This document shows positions 50,638 to 63,890 of a stretch of 64,000 nt of DNA, one piece after another; the first letter of the stretch is position 1; each line of letters begins with the position of its first letter. Position numbers and translations under genes: made by a program. Location: NCBI GenBank assembly GCA_016801845.1, contig CM028920.1, positions 9,208,501 through 9,272,500 of the forward strand, given 5' to 3'. Under the pieces are notes generated by a model. It ran no database searches, was not told the origin of the DNA, and worked only from the letters and a program-made list of their open reading frames with translations. Source of the stretch: Polydactylus sextarius. Taxonomy: Eukaryota; Chordata; Actinopteri; Polynemidae.

Positions 50638-51568
50638 GTAAAGCTGACGACTGAGTAGCCTTTTTTTTTTTTTTTTTTTTTACTTAATCTCATTTTTACC
50701 AAGGCTGAGTAAGTTCTCCTAAATGCAATTCAATACACCATTGTTGTATTGTTCTGCAAAATATACCTTTTTATCTTGAAATGACTGTTTCCATCACAGC
50801 AGCAGATTCTCAATCATTTGCCAACAATTGCTTTACAAGACATTTTAACAGCTCCAATGATGTTGGAAGTGGTCAGATAAAATATATGTTTTGCGTTTAC
50901 TCGGCTTCTGGGAGAAACATCTTACATTTTAGACCACTTAGCCTGTAATGTGTCTGCCTCTTGAACTCTATTATTGAGCCAAATGGTTGGCTATCAGAGC
51001 AGCGCCTTTTGCTGGTGGAAAAAAGCATGTAAAAGCCACCAGAGCGTAGACTAAAGTCTTTTTTGTTTTGATATAAGAAATATATCCCATTTATGGCTTT
51101 GCTTCTTTTATGTTTCCGCCATCTGACGGAGAGCGCAGGGCAGCTCGCTGTCTCAGCAGGAAGCGGTCTGTCTCTCTCCCTCTCTCTTTCTTTCTCCCCT
51201 CCCCACTTGCATATAAATTGAACACATTTCTCTCACCTGAGAGGAGAAACTGACACGGAGGATCCTGAAGCTGCCACTTGCTGACAGTGATAACTTTCAT
51301 TTTAACAGTGAATAAGATGTTAAGGGTGAAGATTTAATGTGAAAGGAGATCCAAAGGAGCTTTGTTAAAAAAAAAAAAAAGATTTCAGATTTCCAGACAT
51401 CCTAAACACAAGACAATAATAGAGAATTTGATTAATAAACACAAAACCAAAATATTTGTGAGATAAGTATATGCACAAGAGTCCACAGCTGTTCGTAAGC
51501 CACAGCTATCACAGCTGTAGATTCTGAGCAGGACGTCCTCCTGTTACACATCCTCATACACATCTCTG

Positions 51569-51640
<72 letters not shown>

Positions 51641-54089
51641 TATACACTGCCAGCAGTGGTTTGTCACTCCTGATTGATGTTGTTCAACTCAACTTGATAA
51701 AAACTCCTCACTACCACCTCCTCCTCCTCCTCTTCCTCCTCCTCCTAGATGAGAATTGGCACAAAAACAAGTGTTGAGATATGCTGCGTTAACATCTTTA
51801 TTTGTGAGGTTTCATATAAGAAGCTCGCGCAGCAATGAAAGGAAATGTGTAAGTGCAAAGAGAGAAAAGAAACAGCAAACATCACAGAAAAGAGACTCAC
51901 GAAAATACGGCAAAGTCTTTCTCTTGAAGGAAACCAAATGCCCACTGGATTCACAGAGAGATGGAAACAGCACAGGAGGAGGATAAATCTCAAACAGGCC
52001 CTCATTTTTCACAATATAATTAAACTGCAATGTAACAATCTGCTTTAAAACACCACCAGGAAATGTCTTTAACTCGTATCGAACTGATACTTGGGGCTTC
52101 TGTTTCACTAATTTGGGACCTATTGAAGTTTATAGTCGGAGGTTGGGTTAGGCTCAGGGGAGTAAGAGGCTGACGCAGCAATACTTCCCTCTTTTTCTTA
52201 TCCTAGCACTTTCTTTTACTTCTTACTTTGTCGTAGTTGCCTCCTATCTTGTAGCTTTTCTTTCGCTGACTCCTTGTTGCTGTCATCACTGGCACAAATC
52301 ATTATTACAGTCAAGGCTTGATGTGTCCTTTATTCGAGTCCCCGCCCTTCTTGTTGTTGCACCGTGGTGCTAACCACCATGACACTTTAAAAGCAATGCT
52401 GACTTTCAACAAAAAACATAAAAGTTAACCTTCCGTTTCTGCTCACCAAGAGCAAAAGGAAGCTCATTTAGCTCAAAGGGCATGTTTGGTAACCATTTTT
52501 GTTTTGTAACTACAGGGGCAAATTAGCTATTTGTTCAAATTTGATTACTATGCACCACTTCATCTTGATTAACACTCATCATCAAAACAGCTTACTACAA
52601 ATAAAAGAAGGTGGAAAAAAGGAAATGATTGAAACCACTTAACTACAACTGTGCATGAGACTCTTCCTCTTGAAAAGCACTGAGTCGACCCCGGCCCTCC
52701 CTGCTCTAATACACTCAGTCTTTACCTTTTATTATGTCTAATGATCATAGACTTAATAACATTTTCTTAGATTGGTTTATTTCCATTTTATGTCCTGACT
52801 TAACCTGTCTGAATCCGCATCTCTCTCTCTGCCCGTTTTGCCCTGCCCTATTGCTGCTCTGTTGCAAATATCAAATTGAGAGACTAAAGTCTCATGTGGC
52901 CCCTTGTTGCTTAGCAACCACTGTCATTGACCATGATGCCTGATCTCTCTCTCTCTCTCTCTCTCTCATCTACCTCGTCTTTATCCTTTCAGTAGCGCTG
53001 AGACAACTTTTTTCTTTTTTTAATTCAACTAACCCAGCTACACCTCTGTTCACAGATTTAAGCTACATCCCACATTAATGCACTTCAGAGTTTCTCATCA
53101 CGGAGACGCTCCCAAGTCGTTTTGTTGCCGTGTTATTTGCCTCAGCTTTTCAAGCCAGATGCTTTTTTGGCAGCTGTTCAAACAGTGGAACTGATACTTT
53201 AATATTTTTACACTCTGAAGATCACACAAAAGCTGTTTTTGCCAGAAGAGCTGCTGCAGAAAATCTTTTAATAAAGAAAGCCATTACAAGGAAAGTATTA
53301 GGCCGAATATAATTTTAAGTGACTTCAGACTTGATGATTAAAGCTCTAAAACCTTTTGCTGGCGTGAGCCTATGCCTGAAACTAAGAACGTATGAGTATG
53401 AGAATATGTGTGTATTTCAGTATTTTATGGTCTGGAAAAGGTACTAATTAAGTCTTGACAGTGTTCTGTGCCTTGACGGACAGAGTAGCTGTAGCTTTAC
53501 CCAGCATGCATCAGATTGTGTAAGTAACTGAAAGATGAGTTTGTATTTTATTAGTGCTGTTAGCCAGGAGTTAGATGCTGACAGGATGTCAGACGAGCAC
53601 CAGCTGCAGAGTGATGGAAGTTGGCTGTTATTAGTGCAGTGGAGCGATGTTCTGACAGCGCACATTCATCTCTTGTTTTGCAAAAAAAAAAAAAAAAAGC
53701 CCGGCCATCGTGTCAGAGCAGAAGAAAAACGTCACAGCTGCCGCAAATTTGTTCCTTCCTCATAATTTTTCTTGAGCCATTATTTCTATCCAGCAGAAGG
53801 AATCACAATCAGGTTGTTAAAGAGGCAGACAGAGAATAATGTTTAGGTGTAAAGTGTTTCAGGAAGCTTTGAAATGAAGCTTAATAACATTCAGGAAATA
53901 TTTTATGGAAGCAATCAGTGGATGACATGACAATTTGTGGAGAGTGTTTGCAATAATTACTGCATAGAAACAAATATTCATCATGTGTCCAAACTGTCTT
54001 CCTGTCATATATATATATACTTTTCTCCTTCCTCACTGAACCCGATCCAGTCATTTTTTTTTTCCTTTTCTGTTCCTTCAATCTTCAAG
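50638..54089 (+). other. Intron
   Basis: No exon seen. Contains a T23 tract at 50660-50682, the CA compound repeat at 51571-51646, CTC units at 51716-51747 and a CT run near 52946-52968. Confidence 0.6.
51571..51646. repeat. (CA)n compound microsatellite
   Basis: CA dinucleotides with TATA interruptions at 51616-51620 and at the end. Confidence 0.95.
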
Positions 54090-54328
54090 GCGAACTGTGG
54101 CGTCTGGAGGATGACATGGAGGGCGAAGACGAACCTGAGTACGTCGGGTGCACCGAGGCCCGCCCTCGCTCCCAGTCGCCCTTTTCCCACTTCCGGGCGC
54201 GAGCTGCCTACCTCCGCAAGAGCGTCTCTGCGGACGACCACCTGGACATGGGTTTGGACTACGGACTAGGATCTGCGGTGGAGGCTAAACCAACCCGTGG
54301 TACTAAGGGCAAGCTGAAGAGAAAGTTT
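54090..54328 (+). CDS. Shared downstream coding exon of the plus-strand gene
   Basis: Acceptor TTCAATCTTCAAG (AG at 54088-54089) and donor AAGTTT|GTAAGT (last base 54328) bound 239 bases. Entered in phase 1 the frame gives GELWRLEDDMEGEDEPEYVG, TEARPRSQSPFSHFRARAAY, LRKSVSADDHLDMGLDYG and KGKLKRKF, ending in phase 0. An acidic patch (EDDMEGEDEPE) precedes basic Ser-rich sequence, and RKSVS is a basophilic phosphosite-like string. High GC and an uninterrupted frame through three exons support it as coding. With exon A this makes 146 codons, or 168 with exon B, with no known domain reached. The gene must continue beyond this exon. Confidence 0.9.
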
Positions 54329-57300
54329 GTAAGTTGCATCCCTCGTTTCCTGTTTCTAAAGTGGCTGAATTCTGTACCACCACACAATTCGAGCATTTTG
54401 GTTGAACTCATTGTTATTCTCTCCACGCAGTACCACTAATAACACAACAGTTTCAGATGATTATGCACCATTGAAAACATAATTATGATAATTCTGCCAA
54501 TAAACCCGAATACATGCCACGCACTGGTCTTTGAAGATGTTTTTAATCATTTGATTTGGCCTTCATCTGCCCCAGTAACAGTATAGCTAATGGGTGGCTG
54601 CATGTAAATTTGGTATTTTAACGTTAGTCCAGTTAGAATCTGAATTTATTTCGAATTTATTTGGCCCAATTAGCGAAGCTAACCTTTCATAAGAGAGAGA
54701 GAGAGAGCGAGACAGACGAGGCAGAAGGAGATGAAGAGAGCATGAGAAAGGGATTTGTACCGCTGTACGTTAAATTAATATGATCAATGTCCCTGAAACA
54801 ATGTGCATAATTACACGGGATGGCTATTACTGCAGTTATACATTTTCAATAATTAAAACACCACAAATCAACCTGACAGCTCTGTCGACAGTTGGCCAGT
54901 TTTATTCTTCTAAATCTGATTGGCCTTGACCTCGTTGTGAAATCTGTTGTTTAATTTTAGTTTGTTCATTATTTTATAATTTTATCAGGCTCAGTGTGAG
55001 TTTCATTATTTTATTGATATTTCTTGGGGCAGTGATGCCAGACATGGGCAGCAGGTTTGATGAATGGACATTAATGATTGAAGACCTCTATATTGTCCTT
55101 CAGTCACTGGATCAGGTAACTGGAGACCTCATTACCAGCATGAGCTTTGTAATTGCTTCTCCGGTGTCACAGGTGCAACAGGACACCAGAATACTGTAGG
55201 AAGGGGCAGTCTGATGGGAGAACTTGGGGTCTGTGTGAACTTTCTTTATACGATGCTGCTTAATATAGATGGATGCTGTCAAAAAATGTCCGGGAAGAAG
55301 ATATAACAGTCATGACTTTATGATTGAGGAAGTTACTTTTTCTTTGGTCGTTTTTGCGGTGTAATCTTCAGACCCCAGCACTTGAGAAAACATTCTGGGC
55401 TTCAAACGAGGAATTATCTTTTGTTTATCCTCACGCTGCCCTTGATCAGACTTCTCTGTGGTACGGTCAGACAGACCTGCAGATTCATCACTGACCTGAA
55501 AAGAGAGGAAAGAAGTTCATCATATCAACTTTTATCAGACAGTTTCATCATCTTGACTTGAAATGGGGACAGCACTGGATCTGATGACCTGCCGCTTGTG
55601 TTTTGGGGTGAGATCTCACACAATAATAGCACATAACATTTGAAGCGGTCTTAGAAACTGTCTTGTTAATGCATTACTCCTGTGAAGTGTTATGAAAATG
55701 TACACTCTACACTGGCGCTTTTTTTTTTTTTTTTAAACCCTTTGTGTACAGCTCCGCAGGGAGCACCATTCTGCTAGCCAAGGAAAACAGACAGGAAAAA
55801 AGTTATTAACAGACCATCCGAGAGACAGGTTATATAAGGTAGTGGTTTTCGGTGTGAACACTTTTTCACTGCGTAACAACATCCCACTTCAATTCCTTTC
55901 AGTTTACATCCACATACAAGAGACATGTATAAACTAAGGTCGAAGTGAAAGGATGTTTTCTTTTCTCAGGGAGGATGTTTTTATGTCCCTCGGTCTTCTA
56001 TCCGTCTGCCTCAGCTAGTCTTTCTCCTTTTCCTCCTCCTTCATCCTCTCGCTGTACGAAAAGCCAATCTGCGGCGTCGGCACATTGGTTATGAGTGCAA
56101 GGAGAATACATTTAGAGCGGCTCATTGTTGCTGATCACTTACACGCTCTTCTGTGCACCACTTTCTTCATGAAAATTACAGTGACGGAAACAACTGCAGC
56201 TTAGTCCGCCGGCTCACACAAACGGCAGCTGTGTTGCAATGTTAAAGCATCAAGGCGTTGTGTTTTTTGAGGCTGACAGTGACACAGCAGTGCAACAATG
56301 GCTTAATATCAGGGGAAGGTTGCAGTATTATATTGCAGAATTGAGTTGTGCTGAAAAATACGACATTTTACAAAGACACAAGTGGAGATCGATTTGTCCA
56401 TTTTTGAATGTTTACATTAAATATGCCCTCCAAAGTTTAAATGGATTGATTCGTTTGCGATCATTTTAATAAGTGGGTGCAATTTTTACCCAGTTTGTGT
56501 TATCCTGTACAATATATTTACACTTTATGACTGGAAGACTATGATCTTGGTAAAAAAAAAATGGTTTAAGAGGCATAAAGCGTATGTGTAGTAAAGTCGA
56601 AGGAGAAAAAAAAAAAGGGATGGGGAAGGGGTGATTGTAACCACGTCTTTGTAAGGCTGCCAAACTGTGCATTACAGCCAAAGTTAATTATCTACTGAAA
56701 CAATATCATCTTGTCTCCAGCAACATTCCCTCTTAACTATCACCGTCAGAGTGCTGTATATCTTCTGTGCTCAAGGTCACACCTCTCTAGTTCAGCAGCA
56801 GACACCACAATAGATTTGTTTGCCTTTTGCGTCTCGGACTTAAAAACAGCAATCACTCCCTTTGTCCCTCTGACAAGAGAACCATCTTGTTAGTTTTGAA
56901 GAGCTTTATTAACCTTTCCTCAATCTTTGCACAGCTGATAGAGACTGTACTTGTCATCTTGCCAGCACTTGGCAAGAAACCGTGTGGGCTTAAGTGTCCT
57001 GCACTGTGGCACATCAACAGCAGCTTTCATTGTCCATACTTTAATATCCAAATATACAGACCAGATCTTGTAGCAGCATTTTTAGCTAATTTTATTACAG
57101 TACCTAGTTGGGAATATGTGAATGAATAACTTTAAATAATAATACATTAAACGGCTCTGTCTTTATAGTGGTTGTTCTTGTTTACCCGTCTGTGTGTATA
57201 TGTGCAGTTTGAGCATAGATGCACATGTGACAGTGTTGTTTCCTGTTGTGATACTGTAAACAAGGTTGCCTTGAGAACAGCCAGAATCTGCTGCCTGATA

Positions 57301-60300
57301 ACATCAGTTGTTTCAAATTGAGTCCCACCTCATTCCTCATATGGCTTTACAGTACTGGATCGACATCTGGGCACCGACCAAAAGTCACCTTCATGCTCCT
57401 GGAATCATCTTTAGTTGAAGATAAATTATGAAAGAAAGAAGTGAAAGAAGTCTTCATTTAAAAAAGAAGTAGGAAAGGACATTGTTTGAACGGGTTGACA
57501 AAATGCAGTTCAATCATATCGGAAAACATATCTGTTTTCTGGAAATGTGTGTGTGGGGTTTTTTTTGTTATTATTTATGAGTATGAGTGTGCAACTCTAC
57601 TAAAAACAACAGCAGCAAGCTAAGGGGCTGAGTAATCACATAATCAAAGTACAGACCATATTATTTCTGTTGATTGAGTGGCTGTAACTACATAATGCGT
57701 GGTTTGTGCTTATTTGCAGCACTTCAGTCTGACACACTGTTTGTAAGATGACTCACAAAGTTTCTCGATTAAATGAAACAAGGGGAGTCAATATTCCTTC
57801 ATATTATTCACGAACCAGCGAAGTCGAATAGCTGTTTGTCATAATTTCCTGATTCACTGAAAACCCACAGGAAACGCCACAAAACAAATTTTATCCAGAT
57901 CATATACATAGACACATAGTGAGTCACATGCGGGTCTCTTCATACGATCCAGGCAGGAAACTCAGTAGTACCCAGTGTGTGCAATGAAGTGAGTGATATT
58001 CAACTTGTTGCTTTGGACCAAAGGCTCAGGGGTGTCTGGATTGGTTTAAGAGACATGCCACTGTTCCCTGTGGTTCAGCTGCATCTCTGTTTGGAGTCAT
58101 TAATGCTGTCAGGAAGCAGGCACAGTGTGTGCTCACACGTAATCACTCATAAACACGTACACCGCACACATGAAAGATACCCATAGAATATCTTGCATTC
58201 ATAATGCAGATATGAAATGGCATTGGCAAGATTTTAATGGAGATCTTAGAAGTGAAACAGCACTGTCAGTTCTGCTCTTATCACTTGATCTGTTTGTAAA
58301 TCAGCACATTTGCTTCTCAAACACAAAGCATTCATCTGAGGTAGGGACTGTGGGGAGCTATTCAAAGATTTCCATCAGCAGCACTAAGACTTGTGCAGAA
58401 CAGTTACTGTAGATCAAACAAATGTATCTATCCAGCCAGACCATCTGTTCTCATAATACCTTCAGTGATTCTCAAATCCAAGAACACAGAATATGTGGTG
58501 TCCTTGTAAGAAATATCCTTCACACATATCATGAGAGATAGATGGCAAACATCTTCACAGTTTGCATTGGGCTCTTTGCTTGTTAGCTAAGTTAAGTTGT
58601 TTATTTCCCATCTGTTTGCACCAGTTTTGTGTTGTAGACTTAAGCTCTTTTTGGATGCAATGTGTTGTATTTGTTATGAATCATGGTGCTTTCCATTTAT
58701 TTTCCATTGCCTCAGTCACCATCTGATACAACGTCAGATGGCATGCAAACCTAACGGACATTAAAATGAATAGCACAAGATGATTTTCTCTCACTTAAAT
58801 GCACTAAGAATACCAAGAACAACATTGTCAGGCAAAGTAGTTAAATTATTGCTGCGCTGCAGATGGGGAGCTAACCTCAAGTTAATGAAAAACGACGGCT
58901 CCGTGCTGTCATTTTGGTCACACAGTAGACAGAAAGCAGATTTAAATGGAACATCAGAAGTCATAACTAATTGCAAAAATCCTTATGGGGTCTACATTCA
59001 CATGAAGTTGGACCAGAAACTGAACAACAATGGATCCAATTGGCATCCATTTTTCCACTGTCCACGGAGCATAAACCATTATTTCCTTTGTCTAAGATCA
59101 GGTTTGGTCCACCAACCACCTGCAAAATTGATTCTCTGTCAACTGCCAGATATTCTAGCTCTCTACACCAGCTCAAGCTGTTATATTGGTTTTCTCCCAT
59201 TAGGATTCTGGGCAGATACTGTGTAGTCATGATTAGGTGGCTTGTCTGTGGATGAGTCTGAATTAGACCACATTCACTGACATAGTGAGTTGAAAGTTTG
59301 ATAAAACTCAGTGAACTTTCATACGGGTATGACTTCATTGGCTGCACTTGCAACCATTATAGATTACAGGAAGTTGTTTCATTTAATATTAATATCAGAA
59401 CTATTACAACTGTGTGCTTTAATAGAAGGCATAGAGTCCACTCTAAAATGAGAATGTGTCTGAAACTAAATAAATTGAAAATATATTCCGCCCTTTAAGC
59501 GCCTGAAGTCTTATTTCTGTCATAAATTGATAATGTAGCCCATTTAAAACGGCAATGACATCACGGCTATTCAACTCTATTAAATATTCTTATAGATATT
59601 AGTTTGTTCTGTGACTTTGGATAACAGCAGGGAGGTGCAGTGGAGGGCCTCAGTGTGCACAGCCACTTAATTCTCTGATTACAGTCATTAAAAGGTGAAG
59701 TGTTGTTAATAACAGCACACCAGTATAATACCAGCAAAGGGTTGGGGTGGGGTGTCCTGTTGTACTCTTTCATGAAAATGTCATTCCTTGTACAGTTTAA
59801 CCCTCCCAGACACCAACAAAGTACGCTCTTAGACACATCTACTGAAAGGCCAGAGATGACAGATGTTGAACGAACATCAGGTTGAGAGCTCCACTATTCC
59901 CTCTAGCTGCCTAACTTCTACTGGCCTCAATCGAAACAGGATACAAGAGTGCAGCCTCAAGGCCTTTGCAGCATTAGCACGGTAATTACTGAGGTAATTA
60001 GCCTGATGATGTGGCCCACGTGGAGACAGGAGAATGCCTGGGGATGGGAACTGCTCTATAAGCTCCTTCGCTTCTTGTGCTATCATTCTTGTTGTCCTTA
60101 TTCGTGTCTTCACTCCCCATTTTTTCCTTTCTCATTTTTCTTTTTCATCCTCATTCAATAGCTGCCTGTCTAGCATTACAGCTTCTTTCTCATTCTCCAT
60201 GAAGATGAAACTGGAAATGAAATGATAACCGCTTTCGAATTGAATTGTTCCGTGGTCTCTCCTAATTAGCTTGATGAAGGTATCTACAGTATGTGCACCG

Positions 60301-60559
60301 TGGTACTTACTCACTAAAGTTTGAAGTACCTCTATATCCCTGCTGATTTGCCACAGAGTCCTTTTGATTAACAATTTCAGCTTCAATAAGTCTCACTTTG
60401 ATTCATATTCTCTCTTTGAAAAGACTTAATTCATAACAGTGGTTTGCTAAAGACAACCACACAACCATCCCCAACTGAGATCTGACACTGCAGCCAAATA
60501 AATATTATATGTTTACATGTTGTAAAATAAGAATTTGACAGTTGACAGTACCTTGAAAT

Positions 60560-61340
60560 AGATAGAACTGCAGTCAAATGGTTTTCCTCATCTTTCAGAT
60601 GTATTTCAGTGACAGCTCATGTTTTGTGTCATCAGCTCACATGTTGTGTGGGTTTGCACAAGTTTCTGTCCTTGGTTCTATCTTAATCCATCTTAATTCC
60701 ATCATAATTTACTGCTGTCAAACAATGCATGTCATGAAACTTTTTTACAGAAACCCGTCACTGGCCCAGATAATGTCTCAAAGAATATTAGTTCATGTCT
60801 CAGGCAGTACAACAGGGAATGTAAAATCATCTCTTAGAAATCTTTTGACCATCACTTTAAGAAACTGGTTCACTCATTTTTTTCAAGTCCAGAATCAGTT
60901 CAACATTGCCAAAGAACATTGTAGATCAAATTATTCATGCTTTTGCCTCCTCCTCTTGTCTGGACTTCTTCGACACCCTATCCTCCCTGTTGCTTAAGTG
61001 AGTTTGCAATATCACAGCGTGGTCCAGAACACAGCAGCCAGTCTGTTGACAATTGCAAAATGAAGATAATACTGTATATCACTGCTATTCTGGCCCAATT
61101 ACAATGGCCTACTCTGTGTTTTCAGAATTCAGTCCACTGGTCACATTCAAACCTCTCCACGACATAGCACATTAATATTATTTCTGACCTTTTAGCACTA
61201 CACCCTGTACCAAGATTATTCAAATTGTCTCACCAATTGCTCTCGAATGTCCGACAGTCCAGACTTAATACCATGCTTTTGTCGTTTTAACTCCATCATT
61301 ATGCAACCTCTCACTGTCAGGTCAACTAAATCTGTCATAC
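60560..61340 (+). mobile_element. CR1/Rex-like LINE fragment, decayed
   Basis: The plus strand contains the reverse-transcriptase motif CGFAQVSVLGSILIH (intact form CGVPQGSVLGPxLF) near 60640-60690. Then, across frameshifts, come HAFASSSCLDFFDTL (intact HAFISSRLDYCNSL) near 60930-60975 and VQNTAASLLT (intact VQNAAARLLT) near 61022-61052. Their order and spacing match the C-terminal half of CR1/L2/Rex-type LINE enzymes. Stops and frameshifts show long decay. Borders are approximate. Confidence 0.75.
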
Positions 61341-62002
61341 ACTTTGTACATCTGTAAAAGTAACAGACTTATATAAACTGGTGTTCTCGTATGACTTTCA
61401 AAGATGTTTCTCTTTTTGCGTTTTGTCTTTATCTGCATGAAAAAAGTATATATATGCAGTTTAAAAAGTACATATAGTATATCCTCATTTCTAGCATTAC
61501 GGCCGACTTCACACATTCACACTAACTGTGAATATGGGTTAAGAATTTATATGCCACAAAAATAAGCTTATCTTAAACCCACAGATTTTCAGCTGTGAGA
61601 GTTGAAAACAATGAGTTCTGTCACTGAGAGAGCACATCATATATATGCTCTTTGGTGGTTAATATTAAATTATTTTTTGCACACACTCAGATAATCCTGA
61701 CAAGAGGGTGAATCAGTAAAATTGTTACAGCTTGGACACATTTCTATCAGTGTAGCAGTTCACTTACCAGTTCAGGCTGCAATCAGTGTGCCACTTACAG
61801 ATGTGACACTGCATATGATTTCTGTGCTTTAATATGAAGCAACTTAATATTCCGTTATATGCTTGATTGTCCAGCAAGCTTTGTCTGTTCCAATACTGAC
61901 CACATGGTGGCAGCATAATGCTGCACAATAGCTACACTCCAGTTTTACAGTCCTTCCTCACCTCGCTCATCTCAGTGCTTCATTCTGCGAGTGTGCGTGT
62001 CC

Positions 62003-62010
62003 GTGTGTGT

Positions 62011-62044
<34 letters not shown>
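62003..62044. repeat. (GT)n microsatellite
   Basis: GT dinucleotides with one TCT interruption. Confidence 0.95.
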
Positions 62045-62046
<2 letters not shown>

Positions 62047-63589
62047 CTGAACTGTTACCTGGGTGGTGCTTGAGGTTTCTCTCTGGTGACTCATTCATCC
62101 TGAGATGACTAACACACAGACACCACAGTGGACAGTCATAACTGCCATCGGAGCCAAGGTTTGGCTGCAGATGGCCTACTAACATTCATTATCTATGGAG
62201 ACTTTTATTGGAATGCACAGCAGCAGGCGAAAAACAGGAGAGAGAGGCCAGACCCTTGGCTGCTTTGTAGAAATAAAACAGTGCTTTTTTTGTTTGCTCA
62301 GCATTCCTATGCCGAACACCGTTTTGACAATCAGGGCTGTGGACTGGTGCCTTAGCAGGCTAAGACTCGTAAAGTACCAAAATCACAGCTTTGACTGGTT
62401 TGTAAGCTTTTGTGCCCTCATGCTCCATCTTTTCTGTCACTCTCCCCTGTAATACAGATGTAAGATGGATGAATGCTGCTGTAAAAATGATTAATGTGAA
62501 TAAACAAACAAAGACGACCACTAAAGTGAACAAACTCAACACATCATTTTTCATTTAACTGCATCAGTGGCTATTTAGGACACCAAAGGCGGTGGTGAAA
62601 GTTAGTCGTGCAGATTCAGTTAGGTTCAGGAAAGTGCACCACTCTAATGGTCTGGCTCAGAAAGTGCATTCATGGTTAGGTTGGTTACGGCTGGCTTTTT
62701 TGTACACACTCATACGCACTTACTCGAATACCCATACACACCAGTCACATCATCACACATAATTCATCACCATTTTCAGCCATCGTCTCCCTCTCTTTGC
62801 AGCGTGTTTTTTCTTCATCTATCCCTCTACCCCTGCTCCTTCCTCTCCCCCATGTTTCTGAGTCTGAAGATCTGGTTTAATGGATGTAAGTTTGTCCAGA
62901 CAGGAGAACTACTCTCTGGTTATTTTTACGTAACAACAGGGAGCGAAAAATACCACTCTTTAAAATGCGCTCGTTCAGTTAGACGTCTCTTTGACACACG
63001 TGCACGCACACACGCTTGTCCTATCCAAAAAACAGACCAAGAATGGCATGGGAATGTTTTCTGAAGCCACTTTGGTTGCCGATGGTAACCAGTGAAATGG
63101 TGTTCATTAACTATGTAGATTCAGACCTACTCCTGTCCTGATCTGTCTCCCTCTTTTTAGCTCTCCATCACTCACTCTCCTCCTCATCACTCTCCCTCTT
63201 TGTCTCTACATTTGGGGTGAGAGTTTGGTTTTTACTGACATAGGAGCTCTTGCAAGGGATTACTGTGGAGTCAGTTAGTTCACTAATGATGATGAATAAG
63301 AATCTCCGCTCCTCTCTCTTCTCTCTCATCCTTCTGCTGTTTGTCTTTCTCATATCTGCCCACTCTTAATCTCCACGCTGACTGTTTCAAATAAGAAATT
63401 GGACTTAACCACAGGACATATTTGGGGCAGTGGAATTACAAGCTGTACTTACTAGCTTTGAAATCTCTTGTTCTATTTACGCTGGCTTTGGCCTCTCTCA
63501 CAGCTCGTACAAGCTTGACCAGTTTCCTCTGCAGAGAAGCACACTAAAACTTACATCTACCCACATGGCCATCTAAGTCTCTCCCTGAG

Positions 63590-63890
63590 CCTCAGCAGCC
63601 AATAGGAGTCCAATACCGGTTTCCGTGACAGCAGTTTTACAGCAGCAGTAGCGTCACCGCACTTGAAGCTGTGTGACCTTGACATCGGATGACGAACTTG
63701 ATGATGTGCGTCAGGCTTTACCGTCAGCGCTGAGTAATCCTAGCCAACTCTCCAGTTGCTGTCGGGTGGTGGTGACCTGGATGCGGGGACTGAAGCACTT
63801 TTTCACCTCACCTCACCTTTCCTCACCACTTGCTGGAGTTTTGATCATTCTTCTCTGTAGTGCTTCATGCAAGACTGTGAGGTGACAGAG
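63590..63890 (+). promoter_or_regulatory. Promoter-like segment with paired CCAAT boxes
   Basis: Two CCAAT boxes lie 11 bases apart at 63599-63603 and 63610-63614, followed by GC-richer sequence with GCGTCACCGC and several CpGs. A downstream ATG at 63780 opens MRGLKHFFTSPHLSSP and then a hydrophobic AGVLIILLCSASC, like a signal peptide, before a possible donor (GTGAG|GTGACA). This could be an alternative promoter or the start of another transcript. No splice partner is visible. Confidence 0.3.

Noticed and set aside
58780..59226. 148-codon plus-strand frame and overlapping frames to 59255
   Set aside because: No recognisable family or composition bias. I considered it as the 5' part of the nearby LINE but found no RT or endonuclease motif.
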